Made by a program: the position numbers and the translations under genes
Shown: piece after piece, positions 16,654 to 24,901 of the stretch
Layout: every line of letters begins with the position of its first letter
Position numbering within the stretch: position 1 is the first letter of the stretch
Notes under the pieces: generated by a model
Told to the model about the DNA's origin: nothing
The model's input: the letters and a program-made list of their open reading frames with translations, nothing else
Databases searched by the model: none
Source of the DNA: Phycisphaerae bacterium
Lineage (GTDB): Bacteria; Chloroflexota; Anaerolineae; 4572-78; J111
NCBI GenBank assembly: GCA_028285035.1
Contig: JANQQF010000133.1
Coordinates: 62,001 to 126,000 of the forward strand
Direction of reading: 5' to 3'
Length of the DNA: 64,000 nt

Positions 16654-17573
16654 GACTTATTTCGGGAGACTTGCAATCGATCAAAATCTCGGGCAACCAC
16701 AGTGTTTGGAAAAATCGATCGGGCCTCATTGAGTATCTCTTGATCACGATAGCGACGGGATAGATGGTTTAAGTATAGCTGCTGGACATTCATCTCCTTC
16801 GCCAAACGAGCTGCTTGAGCGGCAGTGAGGTGCCCAAATTTGCGGGCCATATCGGAGTCGCGTTCAAGATAAGTTGCTTCAATAACCAAGGTGTCGGCAT
16901 CTTGCACATATTCACGCAAATTATCGGTTCGACCTGTATCGCCCACATACACCAGCTTGGCTCCTGGAATTACTGGACCAAGTACTTCATCAGGGTGAAC
17001 GGTTCGGCCATCGGATAAGGTAATTGATTGCCCTGCCACAAGCTGACGTCGTTCAGGCCCAAAGGGAACACCTAAGGCCTCGGCTTTTTCGGTTAAAAAA
17101 GGCCGACGTGATTTCTCTTCAAATAAAAAGCCAAAGCAATCTGGGCCTCGGTGTGTAACTGGAAAGGCGCTTAACTGGAAATGTTTATCGATAAAGATTG
17201 GCCCAGGCTTTAGGGTGATGAATTTTAGTTTTAAGACCGATTTTTCACCACGAACCACCACCTTGAGGAGTAAATCTTTCACGCGGTTCAAGGTAGATGC
17301 TCCGCCATAGATTTCCATAACGTCTAGGGCTTCCCAACGGGTAAAGGTAGACGCTAACCCGCCTAGACCTAAAATATGATCAAGGTGACTATGAGTTAAT
17401 AAAATTTTGTCCAGCCGTTTAAAGCCAAGTCCACTTTGTAAAATTTGTCGTTGTGTCCCTTCCCCACAATCGATAAGAAAACGATATTCACGATAAAGAA
17501 CCATACTCGCTGATAAGCCACGATGAATTGACGGAGCCGAGGCGGAGGTTCCTAAGAAAACCACTTCAAACAT
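16650..17573 (-). CDS. rnz: Ribonuclease Z
   Basis: 307-aa short-form RNase Z of the metallo-beta-lactamase fold, which cleaves the 3' trailer from tRNA precursors that lack CCA. The zinc-binding motif H-S-H-L-D-H is at residues 61-66. Further ligands appear in [17 protein letters not shown] and LNHLSRRY. A tRNA gene without encoded CCA in this same window fits the need for this enzyme. It overlaps rsmG by 4 bp and follows the DUF6338-like gene by 47 bp. Confidence 0.95.
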   Translation of the reverse strand: MFEVVFLGTSASAPSIHRGLSASMVLYREYRFLIDCGEGTQRQILQSGLGFKRLDKILLTHSHLDHILGLGGLASTFTRWEALDVMEIYGGASTLNRVKDLLLKVVVRGEKSVLKLKFITLKPGPIFIDKHFQLSAFPVTHRGPDCFGFLFEEKSRRPFLTEKAEALGVPFGPERRQLVAGQSITLSDGRTVHPDEVLGPVIPGAKLVYVGDTGRTDNLREYVQDADTLVIEATYLERDSDMARKFGHLTAAQAARLAKEMNVQQLYLNHLSRRYRDQEILNEARSIFPNTVVARDFDRLQVSRNKS

Positions 17574-17620
17574 GAAAAAACCTTCTTGGAAGATATAAAA
17601 GTGTACGATGCAGGCAGGGC

Positions 17621-18349
17621 CTACTCAGGAATGTTGTTGCGGGTAAGCCACAAAATGTCTGTCGATCTGAGTAGAATAACCTGATTGGGCAGAGGGGACA
17701 AATCAGATGCTGGGCTATCAGTATTAGAAGACTTTGGCCGATGGGAGACGTTGCGCAGGGCTAATTCAACTGTATTCTCTTCATCTCCAACCAACCGCAT
17801 TAAGTAGAGGTCGCCTTCAAAATAATCACCGTCACGCATTTGAATGGCAAGTTGAGGTGGAATTAAGTTGAGCTGTAAGGGTTCAATCTGTAACACTTTA
17901 TGCCAAAGCAACTCTGGCTCTGGGGGATCATCACCCATCAACAGCCGCCACCAACGGGGCCGAGTCAAAATTGGCTGGCGACCGAGAAATGTGGCCAGTC
18001 GTCGAGCCAAGATCAGGCTCAAGGCGAGGTACATAATTACCCCGAAAATCGTGAGGGCTAAGGCGGGAAAAGTGAAACTGCTGAGGGGGACAGTGGGACT
18101 AAAAAGGTTATTGGCGTAGGTTGGTTGTCCCACAGCTAGCCAGTAAATCAGCAGGCCAATAGCAATACCTGTGAGCAAGATTGCGTGAATAACAGCGCTA
18201 CCAACAATCGCCAACACGAGTTGGGTGAATGTGTTGGGGGCACGGTAGTAACGGGGACGATAGGCGGTGTAGGTACGGGTGAAAAGAAAGCCAGGTGCGA
18301 TAAAAAATATGAGGAGAAAAATACTTTCAATATTGAGACTGAGGCTCAT
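17621..18349 (-). CDS. DUF6338-like membrane protein
   Basis: 242 aa. Three hydrophobic segments (about residues 8-22, 43-72 and 92-113) precede a soluble C-terminal half of mixed beta character ([35 protein letters not shown]). The N-terminal [14 protein letters not shown] and the overall layout resemble DUF6338 proteins of unknown function. It sits 7 bp after a response regulator gene and 47 bp before rnz in the same direction, so it is likely part of the rtcA-to-GH3 run. No function can be assigned. Confidence 0.6.
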   Translation of the reverse strand: MSLSLNIESIFLLIFFIAPGFLFTRTYTAYRPRYYRAPNTFTQLVLAIVGSAVIHAILLTGIAIGLLIYWLAVGQPTYANNLFSPTVPLSSFTFPALALTIFGVIMYLALSLILARRLATFLGRQPILTRPRWWRLLMGDDPPEPELLWHKVLQIEPLQLNLIPPQLAIQMRDGDYFEGDLYLMRLVGDEENTVELALRNVSHRPKSSNTDSPASDLSPLPNQVILLRSTDILWLTRNNIPE

Positions 18350-18356
18350 AACCTAT

Positions 18357-18875
18357 TTATGACTCGTCGGAATTTTTTTTCTTGCGATACTTCCCAAGCG
18401 GCCAACTGGCCACTTCTTTTGTAAAGGCCACAGGTTGGAAGGATGAGGCTGCGTGGATGAGCTGATTTTTGAGTTGATCCTTCTTTTCCATAATTGAAAA
18501 GGCTTCACGAACAACATCCCGCAAATATTGAAAATTACCAGCGAGTTCACCTTTGTCGATAAAATCAAATATTTTGTATTTTTCTTCTGCTTCCTGTTGC
18601 AAACTTTCTTCTGGGTATCCAGTTAAAACAATGGCATTGATTCGATGTTTGGCTAATTCCTTTAGCAATTCCATGCCTTGGCGATCAGACTCATCGGTCG
18701 GACTGAGACGCAAATCGACAATGACCAATTCAACATCCCGGTTACGCACAACTTCCATAGCCTCTTGATAACTTTCAACCGATTGGACCTCAAATTCATT
18801 CATCTGTCGAAAAATGGCTTGAATGGTTGCTCGCCAATCGGGGACGTCATCAACAACTAATATTCGCTTTTTCAT
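18357..18875 (-). CDS. Response regulator receiver protein with unassigned C-terminal extension
   Basis: 172 aa. Residues 1-125 form a receiver: RILVVDDVPD acidic pocket, phosphoacceptor Asp in LVIVDLRLSPTDESD, Thr in VLTGYPEE, Lys in FIDKGE. About 45 charged residues follow without a recognisable output domain. ATG 18875 has GGAGTGGG upstream; an upstream in-frame extension is unlikely. It lies 107 bp after a GAF histidine kinase gene in the same direction, its probable phosphodonor. The response is most likely by protein interaction. Confidence 0.85.
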   Translation of the reverse strand: MKKRILVVDDVPDWRATIQAIFRQMNEFEVQSVESYQEAMEVVRNRDVELVIVDLRLSPTDESDRQGMELLKELAKHRINAIVLTGYPEESLQQEAEEKYKIFDFIDKGELAGNFQYLRDVVREAFSIMEKKDQLKNQLIHAASSFQPVAFTKEVASWPLGKYRKKKNSDES

Positions 18876-18982
18876 AGTTAACCCACTCCAAATTCGTGTA
18901 ATCAAGCGTCGCCTAAATCGAAAGAATTGCATTATATCTTACTCCATCTACATCTTGAAGGCAATGAGGGAATGGTAAGGGA

Positions 18983-21139
18983 CTACCGACCCGCTGGCAA
19001 AGTGATCGTAAAGGTTGTCCCTTTGCCAGGTTCACTCTCAACCGTGATCTGACCATGTTGCTGCTCAAGAAAAGTCTTTACCCACCATAAGCCAAACCCT
19101 AATCCATCGGGATTGGTTGTGTAGAACATATCAAAGATGCGATCTTGATCTTCTGGTGAAATGCCGGGACCGCTGTCAGTGATCTGAATTGAAATATCTT
19201 GACCAATTTTGAAGGAGGCAATGTGAAGCAACCCATCTTCATCAGCCATTACTTTTTTCGCATTGGTAATTAGTTCAACAAAAATATCTGTCATCAGATC
19301 ACTCGTATCAACTTCAGGCAAATCAGGGTCGAGGTGCGTTACAATTTTTATATGGTCGGGTAATTCAACTAGGCTTAAAGCGGCCTCAATTAAGGCATTG
19401 ATATCATGAGCTTGTGAAGGGATTTTTCGGAAACGTTTAAGCAAGGCCATCGCCAGTTCGACGGTGTAGAGGGTGTTTCTGTAAATGCGATCTAGATTCT
19501 CATCAACCTCCTGACGGGTTTCTGGTGGCATGGTGATATCTTCGAGCAATTCTTGTAAGTGTTGAGCAGCAATGGGAACCAAAGCAGTGCTATTATTGAT
19601 GCGGTGGGCTAGATTTCCCGCGGCCTGACCCAATACGGTCCACCGTTCTGAGGCAATCCGTTGGGCTTGCGCTTGCTGTAGGGCTTCGTTGGCTGCTTTC
19701 AAAGCTGCGTATTGTTGGGCATTCTTTAATGAGATGGCGGCTGATGAGGCGACTAGCGAGAGTAATCGTAAATCATCCTGGGTGAAATCCCCTTCATCTT
19801 TGTTTAGCAATTCAACCACACCCAAAACCTCGCCTTCAACAACGAGAGGAACAGCTAGAACTTTTTTGGTTGTGAAACCAGTCAGGCGGTCAACAACGGG
19901 TGACCAACTGGGATCATCGGCTGTGCTATTAACTAAATACGGTTTACCCGTTTGGGCCACTTTGCCAATAATGCCCTGTCCCAAGGGCATTAGGAAATCT
20001 TTCATGCTTTTTACATCATTGCCGTTTCTATCATAAGCAGCCTGAAATACAACAACGCCCTGGTCGTGGTCGATAAGAGCTAGGGAGCCACATTCTGCCT
20101 TAAAAATTTCAGTGGTTCGTTGAATGAGTAAGCGAGGAATTTGCTCGATATCCAAGGTACCAGAAATGAGCCGAGTAATGTGATTGATCATCGCTAAGTC
20201 GCGATTATGATCCTTTGTAGCCGCATACAATCTGGCGTTCTGAATGGCAATCGCGGCCCAGTCGCCCAACGCTGATAATAGTTCTTGGTGGTGGTGGGTA
20301 AAGGCTTGTTTGATATGCCGATTATTGATGCCCAACACGCCGATTACGGTATCACCTACGATAAGAGGGGCATTGACAAGGGAATATACGGTCAGTCCTG
20401 TTTTGATTTTTAAGGTGTTTGAATTTCTGGAAAGTATAATCGGCTTACCACTTTGAACCACTTGACCTGAAATTGAGTCATCGACGCGAATCCGGAAATC
20501 CTGAACATGGCTCTCTTCTAGATTGGCTTCTGCCCTTAAATATAAATTACCAGACCCCTTTTCGACGAGCAAAAGATAACTTTCTTCGGCATTAGTCAAA
20601 GTAACCGCAGCTTCGACAACCAAAGCTAAAACTGCCTCAACATTAAGGGATGAAGTGACAGATTTGCCTACTTCCAAGAGGATGTCAAATTCTTGGGCGC
20701 GTTGCGTTTGTAGCTGTGTAGCCTTTATCGCTTCTTCCCGCTTGATAAGTACCCAGTCATCCTGCGGAGGATGACTTAAGGTTGTAGAAATAAGTGAGGC
20801 TAACTCTGATGGTGAAAAAGGAGCATTAATCCAGCCCTTAATATTCGTGTAGTTAACAACATTGCCCGAAAAATTAGCTTTTTTGTCGCTTGGACCAATG
20901 ACAATCATAGGAATTGTCATCTCTTGTGTTTGAAGATAATCAAGATGTTCCCAAAACGGACTTTCGATGAGGTCATAGTGCTGTAATATTAAATCAGGCG
21001 TTTGTTGCTCAAAGAAAATAGGAACTTGGGCTGGGTCTGAAATCGCGGTAACTTGAAAATCATAATCTTTTTTCAGACGTTGTTGAAGGGTTTTGTGATT
21101 TTCTGGAATGATCAACAAAATTTGGGGCTGATTGGGCAT
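18983..21139 (-). CDS. Cytoplasmic sensor histidine kinase: pseudo-receiver, two GAF domains, HATPase
   Basis: 718 aa with no membrane segment. Residues 1-125 look like a receiver fold whose phosphoacceptor strand reads PDLILQHYDL and whose Lys position reads INAPF, so it is probably a non-phosphorylated pseudo-receiver. Two GAF domains follow (about 150-315 and 320-480). The dimerisation His is in GNLAHRINNSTAL. The ATPase domain has N-box ELITNAKK, ITDSGPGI and a GLGFGLWWVK box. Its ATG overlaps the rtcA stop by one base (TAATG), so the two proteins are translationally coupled. The next gene encodes a receiver protein. Confidence 0.9.
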   Translation of the reverse strand: MPNQPQILLIIPENHKTLQQRLKKDYDFQVTAISDPAQVPIFFEQQTPDLILQHYDLIESPFWEHLDYLQTQEMTIPMIVIGPSDKKANFSGNVVNYTNIKGWINAPFSPSELASLISTTLSHPPQDDWVLIKREEAIKATQLQTQRAQEFDILLEVGKSVTSSLNVEAVLALVVEAAVTLTNAEESYLLLVEKGSGNLYLRAEANLEESHVQDFRIRVDDSISGQVVQSGKPIILSRNSNTLKIKTGLTVYSLVNAPLIVGDTVIGVLGINNRHIKQAFTHHHQELLSALGDWAAIAIQNARLYAATKDHNRDLAMINHITRLISGTLDIEQIPRLLIQRTTEIFKAECGSLALIDHDQGVVVFQAAYDRNGNDVKSMKDFLMPLGQGIIGKVAQTGKPYLVNSTADDPSWSPVVDRLTGFTTKKVLAVPLVVEGEVLGVVELLNKDEGDFTQDDLRLLSLVASSAAISLKNAQQYAALKAANEALQQAQAQRIASERWTVLGQAAGNLAHRINNSTALVPIAAQHLQELLEDITMPPETRQEVDENLDRIYRNTLYTVELAMALLKRFRKIPSQAHDINALIEAALSLVELPDHIKIVTHLDPDLPEVDTSDLMTDIFVELITNAKKVMADEDGLLHIASFKIGQDISIQITDSGPGISPEDQDRIFDMFYTTNPDGLGFGLWWVKTFLEQQHGQITVESEPGKGTTFTITLPAGR

Positions 21140-22227
21140 TAGACAGGTTCTTTTACGTTAAATTTTATGATATTGTGATGGTGATCGATTGTTGCGACCG
21201 GGCCAAGGAATTGTTCGATCACCCACAGATTAGTAATTGTGTGTTTCGAAAGTGTCTCAACCTGCCAGGTAGATTGCAAGCCAGTCAAGGCCATTGGTAG
21301 TAAAAGTTGGTCCGTTAGATACTCTTCAAAAACAGCATCACTTTTATGAAAGGTTAATAATTTTTCAATTGCCTCTTCCGCAACTGCTTCTGATGTTTTT
21401 CCCTTTCGCCCCAATATATCAAATCCTGCCTGACAATTTTCATATTCTGCGACGAGAAATAACCCAGCCCCCGGTGAAACTGACCTTACACGAATTGGAG
21501 AAACGGTTGCTGGTATATTTGCTTCAGCAAGCAACTTCGACGCCCGATCGCTGATACGTTGAGCGATGTGAGCAGGAAGATTAGCTGCTACGCCTATTCC
21601 TTTAACCTCAATTAAGGGCTTCCGTGCTTCCCACAAACTGTTTAGCTGTGCTGGATTTGGTGGATTTAACCTTTTATTATTGGATGAATTCGTTTGTTTG
21701 AGTACCCGCAGATGAATTTCCCCCTCACCTGCTGGATACCAGCCCCATTGATTGAGTTCAATTGAAACATCAACACCAAGGTGAGCTAACATTGGGAGAT
21801 ACACCTGCTGGATGTAGTGAAAAGATGGACTCCAGGAGACGTGCGTCCCCCCACGAATGGTGACCTCACTCGCTTCAGGGATGAGCGCCAGCGGCAAAAG
21901 AATGGTTTGCAGGACTAACGTGGTTGCTCCGGCGCTGCCTCCGGTACGAGCATCTGCAATATTAAACTCATAAATCCCATTTATAGGTGGGCTGGTTGGA
22001 GTAAAGGTTAAGGTTGTCGAGCCAATTTCAGCACCTGTGATCTCTGCATTACACAGCAATGCACTAGCGTTCACAGCTGTGAGGTGCTGTGCTGCTAAGC
22101 CTGGCGTTTTTCGTTGCGCTCGAATGTTAGTGATTTGAACAGGTTGACCTAAGATCGTGGCTAAAGTTAGAGTGGTACGGATGATTTGTCCGCCGCCCTC
22201 ACCATAAGATCCATCAATTTTTAACAT
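21139..22227 (-). CDS. rtcA: RNA 3'-terminal phosphate cyclase
   Basis: 362 aa. Converts RNA 3'-phosphate ends to 2',3'-cyclic phosphates through an enzyme-AMP intermediate. Family features: SYGEGGGQIIRT at the N-terminus, RAQRKTPGLAAQH, RGGTHVSWSPSFHY, and the C-terminal TDQLLLPMAL followed by SKHTITNLWVIEQFL, whose His is the adenylylated residue. In proteobacteria rtcA is paired with rtcB/rtcR; here it is coupled by a one-base overlap to a GAF histidine kinase instead. An extended -10 element lies upstream (22255-22263). Confidence 0.95.
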   Translation of the reverse strand: MLKIDGSYGEGGGQIIRTTLTLATILGQPVQITNIRAQRKTPGLAAQHLTAVNASALLCNAEITGAEIGSTTLTFTPTSPPINGIYEFNIADARTGGSAGATTLVLQTILLPLALIPEASEVTIRGGTHVSWSPSFHYIQQVYLPMLAHLGVDVSIELNQWGWYPAGEGEIHLRVLKQTNSSNNKRLNPPNPAQLNSLWEARKPLIEVKGIGVAANLPAHIAQRISDRASKLLAEANIPATVSPIRVRSVSPGAGLFLVAEYENCQAGFDILGRKGKTSEAVAEEAIEKLLTFHKSDAVFEEYLTDQLLLPMALTGLQSTWQVETLSKHTITNLWVIEQFLGPVATIDHHHNIIKFNVKEPV

Positions 22228-22254
22228 AATATGTTCCTAATAGTTTACCAAAGT

Positions 22255-22263
22255 ATTATACCA
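22255..22263 (-). promoter_or_regulatory. Extended -10 element upstream of rtcA
   Basis: On the minus strand TGGTATAAT lies about 28 bp before the rtcA ATG. No good -35 is visible at the right distance, as is common with TGn-extended -10 promoters. Confidence 0.5.
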
Positions 22264-22523
22264 TACTCGTTGAAATGCCTAAGACGGTGTAGAAAATTAT
22301 TGAAATAAGGTGGCAATATTTAGCTCTGGTTATCACTTTCTCTAGTTTACTTAACCGAAACTTGCAAAAATTTAAGGGCGTAGTACCATGCGGAAAATTG
22401 AATATCGCTAGATAAATGATTGAGGTGCTGATAGTTTTTAAGATCGCGTCATTGGGGACACATTGTTGCGGTGATGATAAAGCACTATCAGGATTGGAAA
22501 CTTTTTAGGAAGGAGTGTTTGTC

Positions 22524-22763
22524 ATGAGTCTAAAATCTCAGGCTCGAATCTTATTGCAAATTATTGTAAATTTTGCTAATAAGGACAATCTAGGGCCAGG
22601 AAAAAGGGCAAACCAGACAATTGATTCGCTATATCCCGAAATCCGGCAACTCGAAAAAAAGTTAGCGACTGCCCCTACTCGCCCCTCACAAGTTGTTCGG
22701 GGAAACTCTCGGATGTTGGAACCGATGACTGAACAGCAAAAAATTATGGATATATCGGGATAA
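22524..22763 (+). CDS. Small protein of unknown function
   Basis: 79 aa, basic in the N-terminal half (KSQARILLQIIVNFANKDN), with a predicted helix (IRQLEKKLATA) and a C-terminal EPMTEQQKIMDI. Not recognised. It looks genuine because AAGGAG lies at the correct distance before ATG 22524 and a strong intrinsic terminator follows the stop by 22 bp, giving a self-contained monocistronic unit between divergent and convergent neighbours. About 290 bp of non-coding DNA upstream could hold its promoter. No signal peptide or membrane helix. Confidence 0.6.
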   Translation: MSLKSQARILLQIIVNFANKDNLGPGKRANQTIDSLYPEIRQLEKKLATAPTRPSQVVRGNSRMLEPMTEQQKIMDISG

Positions 22764-22785
22764 CTCGAGAATTCTGTAATCAAAT

Positions 22786-22818
22786 AAAAACTCTACCGAT
22801 CTCAGGTAGAGTTTTTTT
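22786..22818 (+). terminator. Intrinsic terminator after the small gene
   Basis: AAAAACTCTACC (22786-22797) and GGTAGAGTTTTT (22805-22816) form a perfect 12-bp stem with a 7-nt loop, followed by more T. Flanking A and T runs make it usable on both strands, including for the regulator gene ending at 22918 on the other strand. Confidence 0.92.
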
Positions 22819-22917
22819 ATTTGCAATAAACTTTCACAGGATGTTTACAGTCAATCTATAAGTTTTGTGATAAGGTGAAAGAGATACTATGGATTGATGT
22901 TTACAGGACCGTTAATT

Positions 22918-23640
22918 CTAATCATTAGCAATGGTATAGCCACGACGTGGAATAGTCAGAATAAACTTAGGTTTGCTGGGATCCGCCTCAATTTTATTGC
23001 GAATATTTTTGATATGCATTCGCACTAAATCAGGGCTGCCGCTTTCTGATGGATAGTCCCACACTTCTTGTAGCAGACGGTCGCTTGTGAAAACTTCTTC
23101 TGGATGCATCATCAGATGATACAAAAGATCGAATTCAATTGGTGTTAGCTTTGCTTGTTTTTCATCTGTTTTAGCCGTGTAACTGGTTTTATCAAGGGTT
23201 AAGTTGGACGCTTTGAGTTTTGAAGTTGGGGGAGCGGTTGGAGGCATAACTCTTCGTAAAATTGCTCTGATACGTAGCTGCAGTTCTTCAAGATTGAACG
23301 GTTTGGTAAGATAATCGTCTGCTCCGGCACGCAGTCCCGCAATACGATCCTCAGGTCGTCCTAAAGCGGTTAGAAATAGGATTGGAACATTAGCCAGGGC
23401 GGGATCCATCCGAAGTTGATTGCAGGTCTCCAGACCATCCATACCTGGCATAACAACATCCAAGACGATCAGATCTGGGGGATGACGTCGAGCTTCCTTA
23501 ATCGCCTCAATCCCACTGTAAACAATATAGACTTTGTATTGTTTTCTCAATGTTGCTTCAATTGATTTTGCTACATCAGGATCATCATCCACAACTAATA
23601 CACGAGGAGGGACTTCCTCTTGTGATGAGGAAATGCTCAT
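22918..23640 (-). CDS. OmpR/PhoB-family response regulator
   Basis: 240 aa. Receiver domain (about 12-125) with VLVVDDDPD, phosphoacceptor Asp in LIVLDVVMPGMDG, Thr in FLTALG and Lys in DDYLTKPF. The winged-helix output (about 145-238) has LTPIEFDLLYHLM and VRMHIKNIRNKI and ends in IPRRGYTI. It is a typical DNA-binding two-component regulator. No histidine kinase gene is adjacent; nearest candidates are the rtcA-linked kinase on the same strand or a distant partner. A good promoter with a dyad over its -35 lies at 23673-23708. Confidence 0.93.
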   Translation of the reverse strand: MSISSSQEEVPPRVLVVDDDPDVAKSIEATLRKQYKVYIVYSGIEAIKEARRHPPDLIVLDVVMPGMDGLETCNQLRMDPALANVPILFLTALGRPEDRIAGLRAGADDYLTKPFNLEELQLRIRAILRRVMPPTAPPTSKLKASNLTLDKTSYTAKTDEKQAKLTPIEFDLLYHLMMHPEEVFTSDRLLQEVWDYPSESGSPDLVRMHIKNIRNKIEADPSKPKFILTIPRRGYTIAND

Positions 23641-23672
23641 AAATCGTTAGCCTCTTAATTTAAGAAAAGATA

Positions 23673-23701
23673 ATTATAGCATAATGGACCGCGAGATACA
23701 A
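23673..23701 (-). promoter_or_regulatory. Promoter of the OmpR-type regulator
   Basis: Minus strand: TTGTAT (23701-23696), 17-bp spacer, TATAAT (23678-23673), 33 bp from the ATG at 23640. Confidence 0.7.
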
Positions 23702-23708
23702 TGGTCCA
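23685..23708. promoter_or_regulatory. Dyad overlapping the regulator's -35 region
   Basis: TGGACC (23685-23690) and GGTCCA (23703-23708) form an inverted repeat with 12-bp centre that spans the -35 box. It is a candidate operator, perhaps for autoregulation; PhoB-type proteins more often use direct repeats, so another factor is possible. Confidence 0.35.
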
Positions 23709-23824
23709 AGAATATAAGTTAACTTCATATTAATTTACAAATGATAGAATGATTTGACAATAGGATAATAAGCACGGGTAAGATAAGTAATTCTTTGCAT
23801 CTCTAAAGTTAGTTAAAAAAGGTG

Positions 23825-23854
23825 TTGACATTTTACTAATATGAGTGGTATAAT
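23825..23854 (+). promoter_or_regulatory. Consensus extended -10 promoter of the GntR-cobalamin regulator
   Basis: TTGACA (23825-23830), 18-bp spacer and TATAAT (23849-23854) preceded by TGG. It is an all-consensus promoter and the strongest in the window. The predicted start of transcription falls inside the tandem TGGTATA sites that follow, which is the layout expected for repression. Confidence 0.88.
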
Positions 23855-23882
23855 ACGTGGTATATACTGGTATAGTACCACT
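23846..23882 (+). promoter_or_regulatory. Tandem operator-like repeats over the promoter
   Basis: TGGTATA occurs three times in the same orientation at 23846, 23858 and 23868 (steps of 12 and 10 bp). Each lies in a small GTA-N2/3-TAC palindrome: GTATAATAC (23848-23856), GTATATAC (23860-23867), GTATAGTAC (23870-23878). The middle one matches the GTnTAnAC operator form reported for HutC/YtrA-type GntR proteins. The whole stretch is also closed by AGTGGTA (23844-23850) and TACCACT (23876-23882). Likely bound by the regulator encoded 16 bp downstream; inference from position and motif. Confidence 0.6.
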
Positions 23883-23897
23883 TAGTACAGGTAAAAT

Positions 23898-24869
23898 ATG
23901 ATGCAGTTGAATAAGCAACATCCTACACCGATCTATCTTCAACTTAAAGAGGTGTTGAGGAGCCAAATAGAGCAGGGTGTTTACTTTTCACATCAAAAAT
24001 TACCATCAGAGCGTGATCTCTGTCAGCACTATGATTTAAGCCGTATGACGGCGAGGCGTGCGTTACAGGAATTGATTGATGATGGGTTAGCTTATACCAA
24101 GGTTGGTAAAGGTACATTTGTTAGTGAGCGGCCCAGTACAAAAAAAATCTCAACCATTGCAAAAAATTACTTGCAGGGTTTTGATGTAAAAAACGGGTTA
24201 ACCTTAGATAACGCTCATAATCAGCTGACCGAGCATTTACTAAATTTTGAGACAGATGAGGTAGAGAAACTTGTTAATAGTTGTATTGCTACATTCTCAT
24301 TTGAAGTTGTAGCAATAGAGCTTTTCCCCTCAGTTATTCATCAGTTGGAAAAGCTCTGGCATCAAAATGATATAGACTTACTTACACAGAACTATGCATT
24401 GACCACATTACGTTCTCATTTGACTGCAATGGTCAATGCTACGGCAACCGTTGGAACGGGACCAAAAGCAATATTAGGCGCAGTTCTGGGAGATCAACAT
24501 GAAATGGGGCTGTTGACGCTGGCACTTTGTTTAAGACAACGTGGCTTTAAGGTCATTTATATTGGTCCAAATATAAATACAGCCCATTTGAACAAGGTGA
24601 TGAACAAACTCAAACCTGACCTTGTTTGTATCTCAGCTGCGACTCAACAGGCAGCAGAGACAACTATAGAGATAACTCGAGAACTTTATACACAATCGGT
24701 GAGCCAAGATAATCAGGCAAGTGATGAGATAAATCAAAATGCACTAATTACCTTTGGTGGGGTTGCCTACTCTCAAAACCCGGTGCTTGTTTCATCGGTT
24801 TCTGGAATTTTTTTAGGCTGTACGATTGATGCAGCACTTGTAAATATCGAAAAGTTTTTTCAGATTTAG
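23898..24869 (+). CDS. GntR-type regulator fused to a CarH-like cobalamin-binding module
   Basis: 323 aa. Residues 1-78 are a GntR winged helix (PIYLQLKEVLRSQIEQG, LPSERDL, MTARRALQEL, GKGTFV). Residues about 105-175 look like the four-helix cap of B12 sensors, with W154-H155. The Wx9EH motif of CarH reads W-x9-QN (Q164 N165). Residues about 188-320 are a B12-binding Rossmann domain with DxHxxG (D199, H201, G204), Ser in CISAATQ and GG in TFGGVAY. CarH/LitR proteins carry MerR DNA-binding domains, so the GntR head is unusual. H201 would be the lower cobalt ligand and H155 the light-state ligand by analogy. Probably autoregulated through the upstream repeats; the LON-domain gene follows by 32 bp. 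Confidence 0.85.
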   Translation: MMQLNKQHPTPIYLQLKEVLRSQIEQGVYFSHQKLPSERDLCQHYDLSRMTARRALQELIDDGLAYTKVGKGTFVSERPSTKKISTIAKNYLQGFDVKNGLTLDNAHNQLTEHLLNFETDEVEKLVNSCIATFSFEVVAIELFPSVIHQLEKLWHQNDIDLLTQNYALTTLRSHLTAMVNATATVGTGPKAILGAVLGDQHEMGLLTLALCLRQRGFKVIYIGPNINTAHLNKVMNKLKPDLVCISAATQQAAETTIEITRELYTQSVSQDNQASDEINQNALITFGGVAYSQNPVLVSSVSGIFLGCTIDAALVNIEKFFQI

Positions 24870-24901
24870 GCTTTTTTAAGGAAGACACAGGCTAACGATC
24901 T

